Shown here: positions 44,375 to 55,226 of the stretch, piece after piece
Layout: the number at the start of each line of letters is the position of its first letter
Position numbering within the stretch: position 1 is the first letter of the stretch
Origin: Brevundimonas mediterranea
GTDB lineage: Bacteria; Pseudomonadota; Alphaproteobacteria; Caulobacterales; Caulobacteraceae
Length of the DNA stretch: 64,000 nucleotides
Assembly (NCBI RefSeq): GCF_011064825.1
Contig: NZ_CP048751.1
Span: forward strand, 744,001-808,000
Direction of reading: 5' to 3'
Translations under genes and position numbers: made by a program
Notes under the pieces: generated by a model
Database searches by the model: none
The model's input: the letters and a program-made list of their open reading frames with translations, nothing else
What the model was told of the DNA's origin: nothing

Positions 44375-44494
44375 GAGCAAAAATCCCCCTTAGCAATCTC
44401 GCAGATGCGAAGGTTTTACTGCAATCGCGTCTTACGCAAGGGGCTTGACCGTAAACGGTGCAACTTTCTTGCAACGGTCATTGAACAAAAGTTA

Positions 44495-44526
44495 AGTCCC
44501 GCATGATCATTGCATCATGCGGGACT
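44495..44526 (-). terminator. terminator of the ilv-leu operon
   Basis: A 13-bp perfect stem containing GTCCCGCATGAT, with a 6-base loop, lies about 65 bp after the leuB stop. On the minus strand it runs into TTAACTTTTG, which completes an intrinsic terminator. Confidence 0.8.
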
Positions 44527-44589
44527 AAAAGATCAAAATCGTGTTCTCGGCAACGATGTTCGCGGTACGATTTTCGCAGCCCGATCAGG

Positions 44590-45696
44590 TCAGGCCCAGT
44601 GCATCTGCACCCGATGCGCCGCCGCCCAGTGGATGGCGCGGATGGCGTCGATCACGGCCTCGGTCGCCGCGCGTGTGCCCAGGGCGCCGCCCAGGTCGGC
44701 GGTGACGGCGCCGGCCGCCAAAACTGCGGCGACGGCGGCCTCGATGGAATCGGCCTCGTCCTCCAGCTTCAGGCTGTGGCGCAGCAGAAGGGCCGCCGAC
44801 AGGATGGTTCCGACCGGGTTGGCCAGATCCTGTCCGGCGATGTCCGGCGCCGAGCCGTGGATCGGCTCGAACAGGCCCGGCCCTTCGGTCCCCAGCGAGG
44901 CCGACGGCAGCAGACCGATCGAACCGCCCAGCACCGAGATCTCGTCCGACAGGATGTCGCCGAACATGTTCTCGGTCAGGATGACGTCGTATTCGCGCGG
45001 CTTGCGGATCAGGTGCATGGCCATGGAATCGACCAGGGCGTGCTCAAGCGCGATCTCGGGGAATTCCTCGGCGTGGATGCGGGTCACCACCTCGCGCCAC
45101 AGGCGGCTGGTCTCCATGACATTGGCCTTGTCGACCGAGGTCACCTTGCCGCGCCGCTGGCGAGCGGTCTGGAAGGCGGCGCGGGTGACGCGCTCGATCT
45201 CCGGCACCGTATATTCGCACAGGTCGGTGGCGCGGTCGGCGGTGCGGGTCTTCTCGCCGAAATAGACGCCGCCGGTCAGTTCGCGGAAGACGATCAGATC
45301 GACGCCCTCGACGATCTCCTTCTTCAGCGGCGAACGGTGCGCCATCACTGGCGAGACCTGCAGCGGCCGCAGATTGGCGAACAGGCCCATGGCCTTGCGG
45401 ATCGCCAACAGGCCTTCCTCGGGCCGGCGCTTGCCGCCGTCCCATTTGGGACCGCCGACGGCGCCCAGCAGAACCGCGTCGGCGGCGACGCAGGCGGCGC
45501 GGGTCGCCTCTGGCAGGGGCTCGCCCGTCTCGTCGATGGCGGCGCCGCCGATCAGATGTTCGGAGAAGTTGAAGCTGTGGCCATAGAAGTCGCCGATCAC
45601 CGCCAGGACGTCGCGCGCGGCGCGCGTCACCTCCGGTCCGACGCCGTCGCCGGGCAACAGGACGATATTATAGGTCTTGGGGGCGGTGTTGGGCAT
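44590..45696 (-). CDS. leuB: 3-isopropylmalate dehydrogenase
   Basis: Oxidatively decarboxylates 3-isopropylmalate to 2-oxoisocaproate, third step of the leucine branch. The 368-residue protein has the family opening IVLLPGDGVGPEV, the substrate-binding FRELTGGVYFG, the DKANVMETSRLWREV stretch and the NAD-binding HGSAPDIAGQDLANPVG. Length is normal. It is the last gene of the eight-gene operon and its ATG overlaps the leuD stop by one base. Confidence 0.95.
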   Translation of the reverse strand: MPNTAPKTYNIVLLPGDGVGPEVTRAARDVLAVIGDFYGHSFNFSEHLIGGAAIDETGEPLPEATRAACVAADAVLLGAVGGPKWDGGKRRPEEGLLAIRKAMGLFANLRPLQVSPVMAHRSPLKKEIVEGVDLIVFRELTGGVYFGEKTRTADRATDLCEYTVPEIERVTRAAFQTARQRRGKVTSVDKANVMETSRLWREVVTRIHAEEFPEIALEHALVDSMAMHLIRKPREYDVILTENMFGDILSDEISVLGGSIGLLPSASLGTEGPGLFEPIHGSAPDIAGQDLANPVGTILSAALLLRHSLKLEDEADSIEAAVAAVLAAGAVTADLGGALGTRAATEAVIDAIRAIHWAAAHRVQMHWA

Positions 45697-46280
45697 CAGA
45701 CGGTCTCTCTCGAACGCTCATAGGCTTCGATCTCAGGCAGGTTTGATTGCAGCCAGCCCAGGGTGTCCACCCCGTTCAGCAGGCATTCGCGCGCGAAGGA
45801 TTCGACCGTAAACGACACGGGCTGAGCATTGCCGCGCCGGATCTGGCTGGCCTGGAGGTCGATCGTGACCGGCTGGTCCGGTTGCGACGCCAGATCGTCC
45901 CAGACGTCCTGGCTGACGACGATGGGCACCAGGCCGTTTTTCAACGCGTTAGATGTAAAAATGTCAGCGATCTCGGTCGAGATCACCGCCCGGAACCCAT
46001 AGTCGTACAGGGCCCAGGGGGCGTGTTCGCGCGACGAGCCGCAGGCGAAATTCTTGCCCGCCAGCAGGATGCGATGCTCGGCCGGATCGATGCGGTTCAG
46101 GATGGCCTCGGGCTTCTCCGATCCGTCCGTCTCATAGCGCCAGTCATAAAAGGCCGCCTTGCCCAGCCCCTCGCGCGACGTCGTCGTCAGGAAGCGCGCG
46201 GGGATGATCTGGTCGGTGTCGATATTGGCCTGGCTGAGCGTCACCGTGCGGGAGGTCAGGACCTGAAAGGGCTCAGACAT
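45696..46280 (-). CDS. leuD: 3-isopropylmalate dehydratase small subunit
   Basis: With LeuC it isomerises 2- to 3-isopropylmalate. The 194-residue sequence has [13 protein letters not shown] near the N-terminus, [17 protein letters not shown] in the middle and [11 protein letters not shown], all family signatures. It overlaps leuC by eight bases at its start and leuB by one at its end, showing tight coupling. Confidence 0.95.
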   Translation of the reverse strand: MSEPFQVLTSRTVTLSQANIDTDQIIPARFLTTTSREGLGKAAFYDWRYETDGSEKPEAILNRIDPAEHRILLAGKNFACGSSREHAPWALYDYGFRAVISTEIADIFTSNALKNGLVPIVVSQDVWDDLASQPDQPVTIDLQASQIRRGNAQPVSFTVESFARECLLNGVDTLGWLQSNLPEIEAYERSRETV

Positions 46281-47730
46281 TTTGCGCTCCTACCGTCTCG
46301 CGCGCGGCGCTCGACTGCTTGAGGGCAGTCGCCTCCCGCAGATAGACGCGCGGATCGGTCAGCACCCCGGCCACCGCCGTCGCCGCCGCCGTCGCCGGAC
46401 TGGCCAGGATGGTGCGGGCATCCTTGCCCTGGCGGCCTTCGAAATTGCGGTTCGAGGTCGAGACCGCCAACTGGCCGGGCGCGACGAAATCCCCGTTCAT
46501 GGCGATACACATCGAACAGCCGGGGATACGCCATTCGGCGCCGGCGGCGATGAAGACCTCGTGCAGGCCTTCGGCCTCGGCGTCGCGACGCACGGCCTCC
46601 GAACCGGGAACCACCAGCATGCGCAGGCCCGGCTTGACCTTGCGGCCGCGCAGCACCTCTGCGGCGGCGCGCAGATCGGGCAGACGGCCGTTGGTGCACG
46701 AGCCGATGAAGACCACGTCCACCGGCTGGCTGGTCGTCGCCTCGCCGGCCGTGAAGCCCATATAGGCGATGGCCTTGCGGTCGCTGTCCGACTGGGGCTG
46801 GGGCACGGGCGTGCCGATCGGCGCGCCGGCGTCCGGCGTCGTGCCCCAGGTCGCCATGGGACGGATGGCGGCGCCGTCGATGACGACTTCCTTGTCGAAG
46901 CTCGCGCCCGGATCCGTGGCCAGCTTCAGCCATTCGGCCGTCGCCGCCGGATAGTCGGCGGGGACGTGCTTACGGCCGCGCAGCCAGTCGATGGTGGTCT
47001 GGTCCGGGGCGATCATGCCCGCGCGGGCGCCGGCCTCGATGGACATGTTGCACAGGGTCATACGCCCTTCCATGTCCAGCGACCGCACCGCCTCGCCGGC
47101 GTATTCAATGACATAGCCGGTGCCGCCGCCGAAGCCGATGGCGGCGATGACGGCCAGGGCGACGTCCTTGCCCGAGACGCCGGGCTGCAGTTGGCCGGTC
47201 ACCGTCACCCGCATGGCCTTGGCCTTGCGCTGCAACAGGCACTGGGTCGCCAGCACATGGCCGACTTCGGACGTGCCGATGCCGAAGGCCAAAGCCCCGA
47301 AGGCGCCGTGTGTGGCGGTATGGCTGTCGCCGCAGACCACGGTCATGCCCGGCTGGGTCAGGCCCAGCTCCGGCCCCATGACATGGACCACGCCCCGGTC
47401 TTCGGAGCCCCAGCCCGCCAGCGGCACCCCATGAGCGGCGCAGTTCTTCTCCAGCCGATGCACCTGGGCCTCGGCCTGGGCGGTGACATAGGGTTTCAGC
47501 CCGTTCAGCCCCGCCGGCAGGGTCGGGGTCGAATGGTCCAGGGTCGCATAGGTCCGGTCGGGGCGGCGCACCTTCAGGCCGCGCGCCTCGATCTCGCTGA
47601 AGGCCTGAGGGCTGGTGACCTCATGGACCAGGTGCAGGTCGATATACAGAACCCCGGGCGTGTCGACCGTCTCGTTCCGCACGACGTGGGCGTCCCAGAC
47701 CTTGTCGAACAGGGTTTTTGGATCAGGCAT
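46273..47730 (-). CDS. leuC: 3-isopropylmalate dehydratase large subunit
   Basis: Carries the [4Fe-4S] cluster of isopropylmalate isomerase. The 485-residue aconitase-fold protein shows [37 protein letters not shown], cluster Cys in FIGSCTNGR, and GCSMCIAMN for the other two cysteines. It overlaps leuA by eight bases and leuD by eight. Normal length for the family (about 465-485). Confidence 0.95.
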   Translation of the reverse strand: MPDPKTLFDKVWDAHVVRNETVDTPGVLYIDLHLVHEVTSPQAFSEIEARGLKVRRPDRTYATLDHSTPTLPAGLNGLKPYVTAQAEAQVHRLEKNCAAHGVPLAGWGSEDRGVVHVMGPELGLTQPGMTVVCGDSHTATHGAFGALAFGIGTSEVGHVLATQCLLQRKAKAMRVTVTGQLQPGVSGKDVALAVIAAIGFGGGTGYVIEYAGEAVRSLDMEGRMTLCNMSIEAGARAGMIAPDQTTIDWLRGRKHVPADYPAATAEWLKLATDPGASFDKEVVIDGAAIRPMATWGTTPDAGAPIGTPVPQPQSDSDRKAIAYMGFTAGEATTSQPVDVVFIGSCTNGRLPDLRAAAEVLRGRKVKPGLRMLVVPGSEAVRRDAEAEGLHEVFIAAGAEWRIPGCSMCIAMNGDFVAPGQLAVSTSNRNFEGRQGKDARTILASPATAAATAVAGVLTDPRVYLREATALKQSSAARETVGAQNV

Positions 47731-48970
47731 ACTGGGCCACCGTCTCCGACACGCCGTCCACGGCGTCGATGATGGCGATCAGCTCCGCGTCGTTGATCTC
47801 GCCGATCTGGTCGGCGCGCTGCTTGAAGCCGGCGACCACCGCGACCAGACGCTCGCCCTCGATGGGACGGCCGATGGTCTCGGCGCGTTTGGCGATGGCG
47901 TGACGGCCCGAATGCTTGCCCAGCACGAACCAGCTGCCCTCGAAGCCCACGTCCTGGGGCCGCATGATCTCATAGGTGCGGCTGTCGGCCAGCATGCCGT
48001 GCTGGTGGATGCCGGCCTCGTGGGCGAAAGCATTGATGCCGACCACCGACTTGTTGCGGGCGATGACCGTCTCGGTGATCTCGCACAGGATCTTGGAGGC
48101 GCGCACCAGATGGCGGCTGTCGGAGCCGGTCGTGACGCCGTAACGGTCCTCGCGGACCTTCAGGGCCATGATGACTTCTTCGATCGAGGCGTTGCCGGCC
48201 CGTTCGCCGATGCCGTTGATTGCGCCCTCGACCTGGCGCGCCCCGCCCTCGACGGCGGCCAGGGAGTTGGCGACCGCCATGCCCAGGTCGTCGTGGCAGT
48301 GGGCCGAAAAGATCACATGCGGATGGCGCTTGTGGATCCGCGCCGCCAGGGCGCGGAAGGTCTCGCGCACCTCTTCCGGGGTGGCGTAACCGACGGTGTC
48401 GGGCACGTTCAGCGTCCGGGCGCCGGCGTCGGCGGCGGCCTCCAGCACATCGGCCAGGAATTCGGGCTCGGTGCGGAAGGCGTCTTCGGCCGAGAACTCG
48501 ACGTCATCGAACAGGCTGGCGGCGTATTCGACCGACCGCACCGCCGTCGACAGCACCTCGTTGGTGGACATCTTCAGCTTGGCGGTGCGGTGGATCGGGC
48601 TGGTGCCGATGAAGGTGTGGCAGCGGCGATGCGACTTGGGCGCCGGCTGCAGGGCGCGGAAGGTGGCGTCGATGTCCTTTTCGTTGGCGCGCGACAGGGA
48701 GCAGAAGACCGGCCCCTCGACCTCGCCAGCCACGCGGCGGATGCAGTCTTCGTCGCCCGGCGAGGCGGCGGCGAAGCCGGCCTCGATAACGTCGACGCCC
48801 AGGTCCTTCAGGACCTGGGCCATCTTCACCTTGGCTTGGGCGCTCATGGAGAAGCCGGGCGCCTGTTCCCCGTCCCGCATCGTCGTGTCGAAGACGATGA
48901 CCCGGTTGGGGTCGGCGGCGATCTCCTCAGTTCGGGATACGCCGGATACTCGTACTTTTTCGGCGGTCAT
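47723..48970 (-). CDS. leuA: 2-isopropylmalate synthase, short form without the leucine-binding domain
   Basis: Condenses acetyl-CoA with 2-oxoisovalerate, the entry to leucine synthesis. The catalytic barrel is complete: [45 protein letters not shown] with metal-binding His, GIGERAGN, and [13 protein letters not shown]. The protein stops at 415 residues, just after the linker subdomain. Ordinary LeuA has about 510-560 and ends in a leucine-binding regulatory domain. leuC begins immediately, so no remnant of that domain exists. ATG at 48970 overlaps the ilvM stop; the frame extends to 49057 inside ilvM. Confidence 0.9.
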   Translation of the reverse strand: MTAEKVRVSGVSRTEEIAADPNRVIVFDTTMRDGEQAPGFSMSAQAKVKMAQVLKDLGVDVIEAGFAAASPGDEDCIRRVAGEVEGPVFCSLSRANEKDIDATFRALQPAPKSHRRCHTFIGTSPIHRTAKLKMSTNEVLSTAVRSVEYAASLFDDVEFSAEDAFRTEPEFLADVLEAAADAGARTLNVPDTVGYATPEEVRETFRALAARIHKRHPHVIFSAHCHDDLGMAVANSLAAVEGGARQVEGAINGIGERAGNASIEEVIMALKVREDRYGVTTGSDSRHLVRASKILCEITETVIARNKSVVGINAFAHEAGIHQHGMLADSRTYEIMRPQDVGFEGSWFVLGKHSGRHAIAKRAETIGRPIEGERLVAVVAGFKQRADQIGEINDAELIAIIDAVDGVSETVAQYA

Positions 48971-49221
48971 TACGCGGCCTCGGATTGAATAATGTCGTTG
49001 CCGATGCGGCGCACGCCGAACAGGCGGTCGATCTGGCGGCCCAGATTCTCCATGCACCGGCCGGCGTCGCGGCCGCGCACGGTCAGGGAGATGCGGCGGA
49101 ACGCCCCTTCGTCGGCCATGTTCATGCCGTCGATGTGGAAGCCGCGGCGCTCCACAAGGCCGATGAGACGCTGAAGCGAACCGTCCGCACGGTCGATCTG
49201 GATGTGGATCGTGTCGCTCAT
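48970..49221 (-). CDS. acetolactate synthase small subunit, short IlvM type (ACT domain only)
   Basis: An 83-residue protein that is a single ACT domain (IHIQIDRADGSLQRLIGLVERRGFHID, then RRISLTVRG). Typical IlvN/IlvH regulatory subunits are about 160-180 residues with an extra C-terminal domain. This length matches IlvM, the partner of valine-resistant acetolactate synthase II. It starts 1 bp after ilvB, and its stop overlaps leuA. It would activate the large subunit; valine inhibition is uncertain. Confidence 0.85.
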   Translation of the reverse strand: MSDTIHIQIDRADGSLQRLIGLVERRGFHIDGMNMADEGAFRRISLTVRGRDAGRCMENLGRQIDRLFGVRRIGNDIIQSEAA

Positions 49222-49222
49222 C

Positions 49223-50935
49223 TCAGGAGCCCTCCATCATTTCGGCGTTGCTCTTGCCCGGCGGAACCAGCGGCCAGACATTGTCTCGGGGATCAATGAC
49301 CACATGGGCCAGGCAGGGGCCGTCGGCGGCCAGCAGGCGCTGGATGCCGTCCGACACCTGATCGCGGCGATCGATACGGAAGGCCTCGATGCCAAAGGCC
49401 TCGGCCACCTTCACGAAGTCCGGATTGTCGGACAGGTCGATCTCGGAATAGTTCTCGGCGAAGAACAGTTCCTGCCACTGGCGCACCAGGCCCAGCGAGG
49501 AATTGTCGATCAGCACGATCTTCAGCGGGATGCCGTAACGCTTCAGCGTCGCCAGCTCCTGGATGTTCATCATGAAGCCGCCGTCGCCGGCGATGGTGAC
49601 GACGGTCGCGGACGGATCGGCCAGCTTGGCGCCGATGCCCGCAGGCAGGCCGAAACCCATGGCGCCCAGGCCGCCCGAGGTGATGTGGGCCTCGGGCTTG
49701 GAGAAGCGGCAGTGCATGGCCGCCCACATCTGGTGCTGGCCCACGTCGCAAGCGGCGACGAAGGCGTCGCCCGCCGCTTCGGACACTTCTTTCAGCAGGG
49801 CCGGGGCGTAGACCCCCTCGCCCGGCGCGTCATAGCGATAGGCGCTGGTCCGGGCGGCGTCGACGCACTCGTCGACCCAGGGCTGGATGTCCAGGGCCGG
49901 GCCGCCGGCCATGCGCGCCGTCAGGGCTTCGATCCCGTCCTTCAGCTCGCCGACGACCGCGACATTGGCCGCCCGCAGCTTGCCGACTTCGGAGGCGTCG
50001 ATGTCGAAATGGACGATCCGGGCGTTGGGCGCGAACTCGGCCAGCTTGCCCGTGGCGCGGTCGTCGAACCGGGCGCCGACGACGATCAGCAGATCGCTGT
50101 CCTGGACCGCATGATTGGCGGCGCGGGCGCCGTGCATCCCCAGCATGCCCAGCATGCCAGGCGCATCGGTCGGGATGGTGCCCAGGGCGTTCAGGGTCGA
50201 GACCTGGGGGATGCCGGTCGCGGCGACGAAGGCGCGCAGGGCCTCGGTCGCGCGGCCGATCTTCACGCCGCCGCCGATATAGACCAACGGCTTCTTCGCG
50301 GCCCGGATCGCAGCCTCGGCGGCGGCCACGGCGTCGTGGTCGATGCGCGGCGTGTCGTTCGGAATGTGGAAGCCATAGTCGTCGCTGGTCGTGGCGAACT
50401 GCACGTCCTTGGGCAGATCGACCAGGACCGGACCGGGACGGCCCGAGGCGGCGATATGGAAGGCTTCTTCGATGGCGGCCGGAACATCGGCGGCGGACCG
50501 GACCAGGATCGAATGTTTCACGATCGGCAGGGTGACGCCCAGGATGTCGATCTCCTGGAAGGCGTCGGTCCCCATCAAGCCCTGGGCGACATTGCCGGTG
50601 ATGCAGACCATCGGCACGGAATCCATCAGCGCATTGGCGATGCCGGTGATCAGATTGGTGGCGCCGGGGCCGGAGGTGGCCATGCACACCCCGACCTTGC
50701 CGCTCTTCCTCGCATAGGCGTCGGCGGCGAAGGCCGCGCCCTGCTCGTGGCGGACCAGGATGTGTTTCAGCTTCGATCCGGCCAGGGCGTCATAGACCGG
50801 CATGATGGCGCCGCCCGGATAACCGAACACCACCTCCACGCCCAGCCGCTCCAGGGTGGAGACCAGCAGGCGCGCCCCCGATTGGGGGACGGCCTCGGCT
50901 GAGGATTTGAAGGCGGCGGCGGTCATCAGGGTCAT
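49223..50935 (-). CDS. ilvB: acetolactate synthase large subunit
   Basis: A thiamine-diphosphate enzyme making 2-acetolactate or 2-aceto-2-hydroxybutyrate, the first common step to valine, leucine and isoleucine. The 570-residue chain has VFGYPGGAIMPVYDAL, the catalytic Glu in LVRHEQGAAFAADAYAR, SGPGATNLITGIANA, and the ThDP motif GDGGFMMNIQELATL. It is paired with an IlvM-like small subunit, so it may be functionally an IlvG (isozyme II). It lies 19 bp after ilvC. Confidence 0.94.
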   Translation of the reverse strand: MTLMTAAAFKSSAEAVPQSGARLLVSTLERLGVEVVFGYPGGAIMPVYDALAGSKLKHILVRHEQGAAFAADAYARKSGKVGVCMATSGPGATNLITGIANALMDSVPMVCITGNVAQGLMGTDAFQEIDILGVTLPIVKHSILVRSAADVPAAIEEAFHIAASGRPGPVLVDLPKDVQFATTSDDYGFHIPNDTPRIDHDAVAAAEAAIRAAKKPLVYIGGGVKIGRATEALRAFVAATGIPQVSTLNALGTIPTDAPGMLGMLGMHGARAANHAVQDSDLLIVVGARFDDRATGKLAEFAPNARIVHFDIDASEVGKLRAANVAVVGELKDGIEALTARMAGGPALDIQPWVDECVDAARTSAYRYDAPGEGVYAPALLKEVSEAAGDAFVAACDVGQHQMWAAMHCRFSKPEAHITSGGLGAMGFGLPAGIGAKLADPSATVVTIAGDGGFMMNIQELATLKRYGIPLKIVLIDNSSLGLVRQWQELFFAENYSEIDLSDNPDFVKVAEAFGIEAFRIDRRDQVSDGIQRLLAADGPCLAHVVIDPRDNVWPLVPPGKSNAEMMEGS

Positions 50936-50954
50936 CCGGTCTATCGCTTACGGC

Positions 50955-51968
50955 TCAGGCCGCTTCGGACTTGGGGGTGTTCAGCCAGGCCATGCGCTCG
51001 CGCAGACGGGCGCCGACCTGTTCGATCTGGCTTTCGCGGTCCGCCTTCAGCCAGGCTTCGTACTGCGGCTTGCCGGCCTCGTTCTCGGCGATCCAGTTGC
51101 GCGCAAAGGTGCCGTCCTGGATCTCGTCCAGGATGGTCTTCATGCGGGCCTTGGTCTCTTCATTGACGACGCGCGGGCCGCTGGCGACGGCGCCGTATTT
51201 GGCGGTTTCCGAGATGAAGTGGTGCATCTTGGAGATGCCGCCTTCGTAGAACAGGTCCACGATCAGCTTCAGCTCGTGCAGGCATTCGAAATAGGCGATC
51301 TCGGGCTGGTAGCCGGCCTCGACCAGGGTGTTGAAGCCCTGCATCACCAGCTCCTTGGCGCCGCCGCACAGGACGGCCTGTTCGCCGAACAGATCGGTTT
51401 CGGTCTCTTCGCGGAAGGTGGTTTCCAGCAGGCCGCCGGTCGCGCCGCCGTTGCCCTTGGCGTAGCCCATGGCCCGGTCGCGGGCCTTGCCGGTGACGTC
51501 CTTCTCAATGGCGAACAGCGAAGGCACGCCGCGACCGCGCTGGAACTCGCGACGGACCAGATCGCCCGGTCCCTTGGGCGCGACCAGGATCACGTCCATG
51601 TCGGGACGCGGGGTGATGCGCTCGTAGATGATCGAGAAGCCGTGGGCGAACAGCAGGGCCGAGCCTTCCTTGGCGTTCGGCTCGATGATGTCGCGATAGA
51701 CGTCGCCCTGGACCATGTCCGGGGTCAGGATGGCGATGATGTCGGCGCCCTTGACGGCCTCGGCCGGTTCGGCGGTCGGCACGCCGTCGGCGGTGGCGTG
51801 TTTCCAGCCCGTGCCGCCGTGACGGACGCCGGCGACGACGTCATGGCCGCTGTCCTTCAGGTTCTGCGCATGGGCGCGGCCTTGCGAGCCATAGCCGATT
51901 ATGGCGATGCGCTGACCGGCGATGGCGCCCGGCTTGATGTCTTCGTTGGTGTAGATGGTGATGGCCAT
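50955..51968 (-). CDS. ilvC: ketol-acid reductoisomerase, class I
   Basis: Isomerises and reduces acetolactate with NADPH. The 337 residues fit the short class I form. The nucleotide-binding [15 protein letters not shown] and the metal-binding [14 protein letters not shown] and [17 protein letters not shown] segments are present. The [18 protein letters not shown] stretch looks, from memory, closer to Xanthomonas-type enzymes than to the usual alphaproteobacterial IlvC. The ilvD stop lies 6 bp upstream. Confidence 0.94.
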   Translation of the reverse strand: MAITIYTNEDIKPGAIAGQRIAIIGYGSQGRAHAQNLKDSGHDVVAGVRHGGTGWKHATADGVPTAEPAEAVKGADIIAILTPDMVQGDVYRDIIEPNAKEGSALLFAHGFSIIYERITPRPDMDVILVAPKGPGDLVRREFQRGRGVPSLFAIEKDVTGKARDRAMGYAKGNGGATGGLLETTFREETETDLFGEQAVLCGGAKELVMQGFNTLVEAGYQPEIAYFECLHELKLIVDLFYEGGISKMHHFISETAKYGAVASGPRVVNEETKARMKTILDEIQDGTFARNWIAENEAGKPQYEAWLKADRESQIEQVGARLRERMAWLNTPKSEAA

Positions 51969-51974
51969 GAGAAT

Positions 51975-53714
51975 TCAGGCGTCCTGAGCAGCAGCGGATT
52001 TGTGAGACGCCGGAACTTGAGCCGGCGGCGGGTTGGGAATGGTGACTGCGCCCTGGGCCGCCGAGGCGACCGAGGCGCGGTATTTGGCGAAGACACCTCG
52101 CGCCGGGCGGACCACGTGGGGCGTAAAGCCCGCCCGGCGCGTCGCCAGATCGACGTTGACGTCGATGCGGCGGTTGGTGACGTCGATGGTGATGCGGTCA
52201 CCATCGCGAATGAGAGCGATCGGGCCGCCCACGGCGGCTTCCGGTGAGATGTGGCCGGCGACGAAGCCGTAGCTGGCGCCCGAGAAGCGGCCGTCGGTCA
52301 GCAGGGCGACATTGTCGATCTTGCGGCCCTTCAGAGCGGCGGTGACCTGCAGCATCTCGCGCATGCCCGGACCGCCCTTGGGCCCTTCGTAGCGGATGAT
52401 GATGACGTCGCCTTCGCCGACCGAGCCGTCCTGGACCGCGTGGAAGGCGTCTTCCTCGCTGTCGAAGACGCAGGCCGGACCTTCGAACCTGTCGACCTTG
52501 TGGCCCGTCAACTTGATGACCGCGCCTTCCGGGGCGACGTCGCCATAGATGACGGCGAAGCTGCCGCGCTCCATGACCGGCGCGTCGAAGGTCGTCACCA
52601 CCACCTGGCCGGGGGTCTCCTCGGCCTCTGCGGCTTCGGCGAACAGGCTGCGGCCGCTGACGGTCGGGGTGTTCACGATCTTGCCGGCCTCGGCCATGCG
52701 CTGCGTGACCAGACGGGTGCCGCCGGCGGCGAACAGGTGCGAGGCCAGGAAGCGGCCGCCCGGCTTCAGGTCGCAGATGACCGGCGCCTCGACACAGGCC
52801 TGGTGGCAGTCCTCGACGCCGAAATCGACCCCGGCCTCCGCCGCGATGGCCGTCAGGTGCATGACGGCGTTGGTCGAACCGCCCGAGGCGGAAACGGCTA
52901 CGGCGGCGTTCTTCAGACTGGCGCGGGTGATGTATTTGCGGGCGGTGTCGCCGGCGAACACCCGCTCGACGATCAGGCGACCGCAGCGCTCGCCCTGGGC
53001 CGCCTTGCCCGGATCGACCGCCGGCACGTCATTGGCGCCCATGGGCGAGATGCCCATGACCGACAGGGCCATGGCCATGGTGTTGGCCGTGAACTGGCCG
53101 CCGCAGGCGCCGGCGCCGGGGCAGACTGCGCTCTCGACCGCCTTCAGCCCCGCGTCGTCCAGCGTCCCGGCCGAATGGGCGCCGATGGCCTCGAACACCT
53201 CCTGGACCGAGACCTCCCTGGACCCGATCACGCCGGGCATGATGGTGCCGCCGTAATAGACCAGGCCGGGGATATCCATCCGGGCCAGGGCCATGGCCGC
53301 CGCGGGAATGGTCTTGTCGCAGCCGACGATGCAGACCACGCCGTCCAGTTGATGGCCCTCGATGGCCAGTTCGATGGAGTCGGCGACGACCTCGCGGCTG
53401 ATCAGCGAGGCCTTCATGCCCGCCGTGCCCATCGAGATGCCGTCGGTGACGACGATGGTGTTGAAATCGACCGGATAGCCGCCCGCTGCGACGATGCCGG
53501 CGCGCACATCCTTGGCCAGGCGGTCCAGGTGCATGTTGCACGGCGTGACCGTCGACCAGGTGTTGACGATGCCGATCATCGGCTTGTCGAAGTCGGCGTC
53601 CTGCATGCCGGCGGCGCGCAGATACGAGCGGGCGGCGGCCCGGTTCGGACCATGCGTCACCGCCGCGCTGCGCGCATTGGGCTTGTTGGGTTCTGAGGTA
53701 GAATCTTGCGTCAT
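51975..53714 (-). CDS. ilvD: dihydroxy-acid dehydratase
   Basis: An Fe-S dehydratase giving the 2-oxo acids of valine and isoleucine. The 579-residue protein has the three cluster cysteines in VTPCNMH, IVGCDKT and GAGACGGQFTANTMA, and the C-terminal TDGRFSGASYGFVAGHISPEA. ATG at 53714 (MTQDSTSE) is taken as the start; the frame extends ten codons into the attenuator region. It is the first structural gene of the operon, about 30 bp after the attenuator hairpin. Confidence 0.95.
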   Translation of the reverse strand: MTQDSTSEPNKPNARSAAVTHGPNRAAARSYLRAAGMQDADFDKPMIGIVNTWSTVTPCNMHLDRLAKDVRAGIVAAGGYPVDFNTIVVTDGISMGTAGMKASLISREVVADSIELAIEGHQLDGVVCIVGCDKTIPAAAMALARMDIPGLVYYGGTIMPGVIGSREVSVQEVFEAIGAHSAGTLDDAGLKAVESAVCPGAGACGGQFTANTMAMALSVMGISPMGANDVPAVDPGKAAQGERCGRLIVERVFAGDTARKYITRASLKNAAVAVSASGGSTNAVMHLTAIAAEAGVDFGVEDCHQACVEAPVICDLKPGGRFLASHLFAAGGTRLVTQRMAEAGKIVNTPTVSGRSLFAEAAEAEETPGQVVVTTFDAPVMERGSFAVIYGDVAPEGAVIKLTGHKVDRFEGPACVFDSEEDAFHAVQDGSVGEGDVIIIRYEGPKGGPGMREMLQVTAALKGRKIDNVALLTDGRFSGASYGFVAGHISPEAAVGGPIALIRDGDRITIDVTNRRIDVNVDLATRRAGFTPHVVRPARGVFAKYRASVASAAQGAVTIPNPPPAQVPASHKSAAAQDA

Positions 53715-53745
53715 CGGTCCGGTTCTTTTTGAACCGCCAAGCACG

Positions 53746-53775
53746 AAAAACCCCGCTTCCTTTCGGGAGCGGGGT
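53746..53775 (-). terminator. attenuator hairpin of the ilv-leu operon
   Basis: On the minus strand ACCCCGCT...AGCGGGGT forms an 8-bp stem, extended by two more pairs closing a GAAA loop, and is followed at once by TTTTT. It lies between the leader-peptide stop (53805) and the ilvD start (53714). This is the position of a regulated terminator. Confidence 0.85.
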
Positions 53776-53804
53776 GGTGCGAGGCGATCCTGAGTGTGTC
53801 TAGG

Positions 53805-53948
53805 TCAGGTCGCGTGCATCCACGCCGCTTGCGTAAGCAGGCCGAGAAGTACGAGGAGAATGAGGAATACAGGGCTTTCCAGACCGATCGGCGCGCGAAC
53901 GGTCGCTGCCGCCTGAGCGGTGCATCCCTTCATCATGTCGCGCGTCAT
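53805..53948 (-). CDS. branched-chain amino-acid leader peptide (attenuation)
   Basis: A 47-codon frame ends 29 bp before the attenuator. Residues 27-38 read VFLILLVLLGLL: ten of twelve codons specify Val, Ile or Leu, and they use GTA, ATT, CTC and CTT, codons uncommon elsewhere in this GC-rich window. Stalling there under branched-chain starvation would favour an antiterminator. The ATG at 53948 has a distant ribosome-binding site; a GTG at 53957, 5 bases after AGGGAG, would give a 50-residue version. Caulobacter ilvBN is known to be controlled by attenuation. A hydrophobic small membrane protein is the alternative, less likely. Confidence 0.82.
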   Translation of the reverse strand: MTRDMMKGCTAQAAATVRAPIGLESPVFLILLVLLGLLTQAAWMHAT

Positions 53949-53984
53949 CGTGGCCACGGGGGCTCCCTGTTCTGACGCCAAGAA

Positions 53985-54008
53985 ACCATACCGGCCGGAG
54001 TCGCACAA
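53985..54008 (-). promoter_or_regulatory. possible ilv-leu operon promoter
   Basis: On the minus strand TTGTGC (54003-54008) and TATGGT (53985-53990) are 12 bp apart, within the 10-14 bp spacing reported for Caulobacter vegetative promoters. It is upstream of the leader peptide. Pattern match only. Confidence 0.3.
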
Positions 54009-54060
54009 CCCCTGTCGCAAAAATTTTGCTCAACGAGGACGAAACCGCCCCGACAGGGGT
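54008..54060. promoter_or_regulatory. nested dyads in the ilv/gap divergent region
   Basis: ACCCCTGTCG (54008-54017) and CGACAGGGGT (54051-54060) are a perfect 10-bp inverted pair 33 bp apart. Inside lies GCAAAAATTTTGC (54017-54029), itself palindromic. The dyad lies upstream of both the ilv leader and gap, so a regulator site is plausible. No regulator is identified. Confidence 0.4.
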
Positions 54061-54206
54061 GTTTCTTGCCTGACACGGTCCCGCCAACCCAAACCGTAAC
54101 GCTTGCTCACGCCATGTTAGGGCTAAGGCGCGGCGGCGGGGTTGAAACCGGGGCGCGACAGTTCCATTGAGACGCCAACAACATAATCGTTCAGAGGAGC
54201 CTCCCC

Positions 54207-55214
<1,008 letters not shown>

Positions 55215-55226
55215 GATCGCACCGAG

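Noticed and set aside
44375..44494. Possible sigma-54/NtrC promoter for amt
   Set aside because: No GG-N10-GC element with the expected TGGCAC/TTGC boxes could be placed; the TTGCAA repeats there are not convincing.
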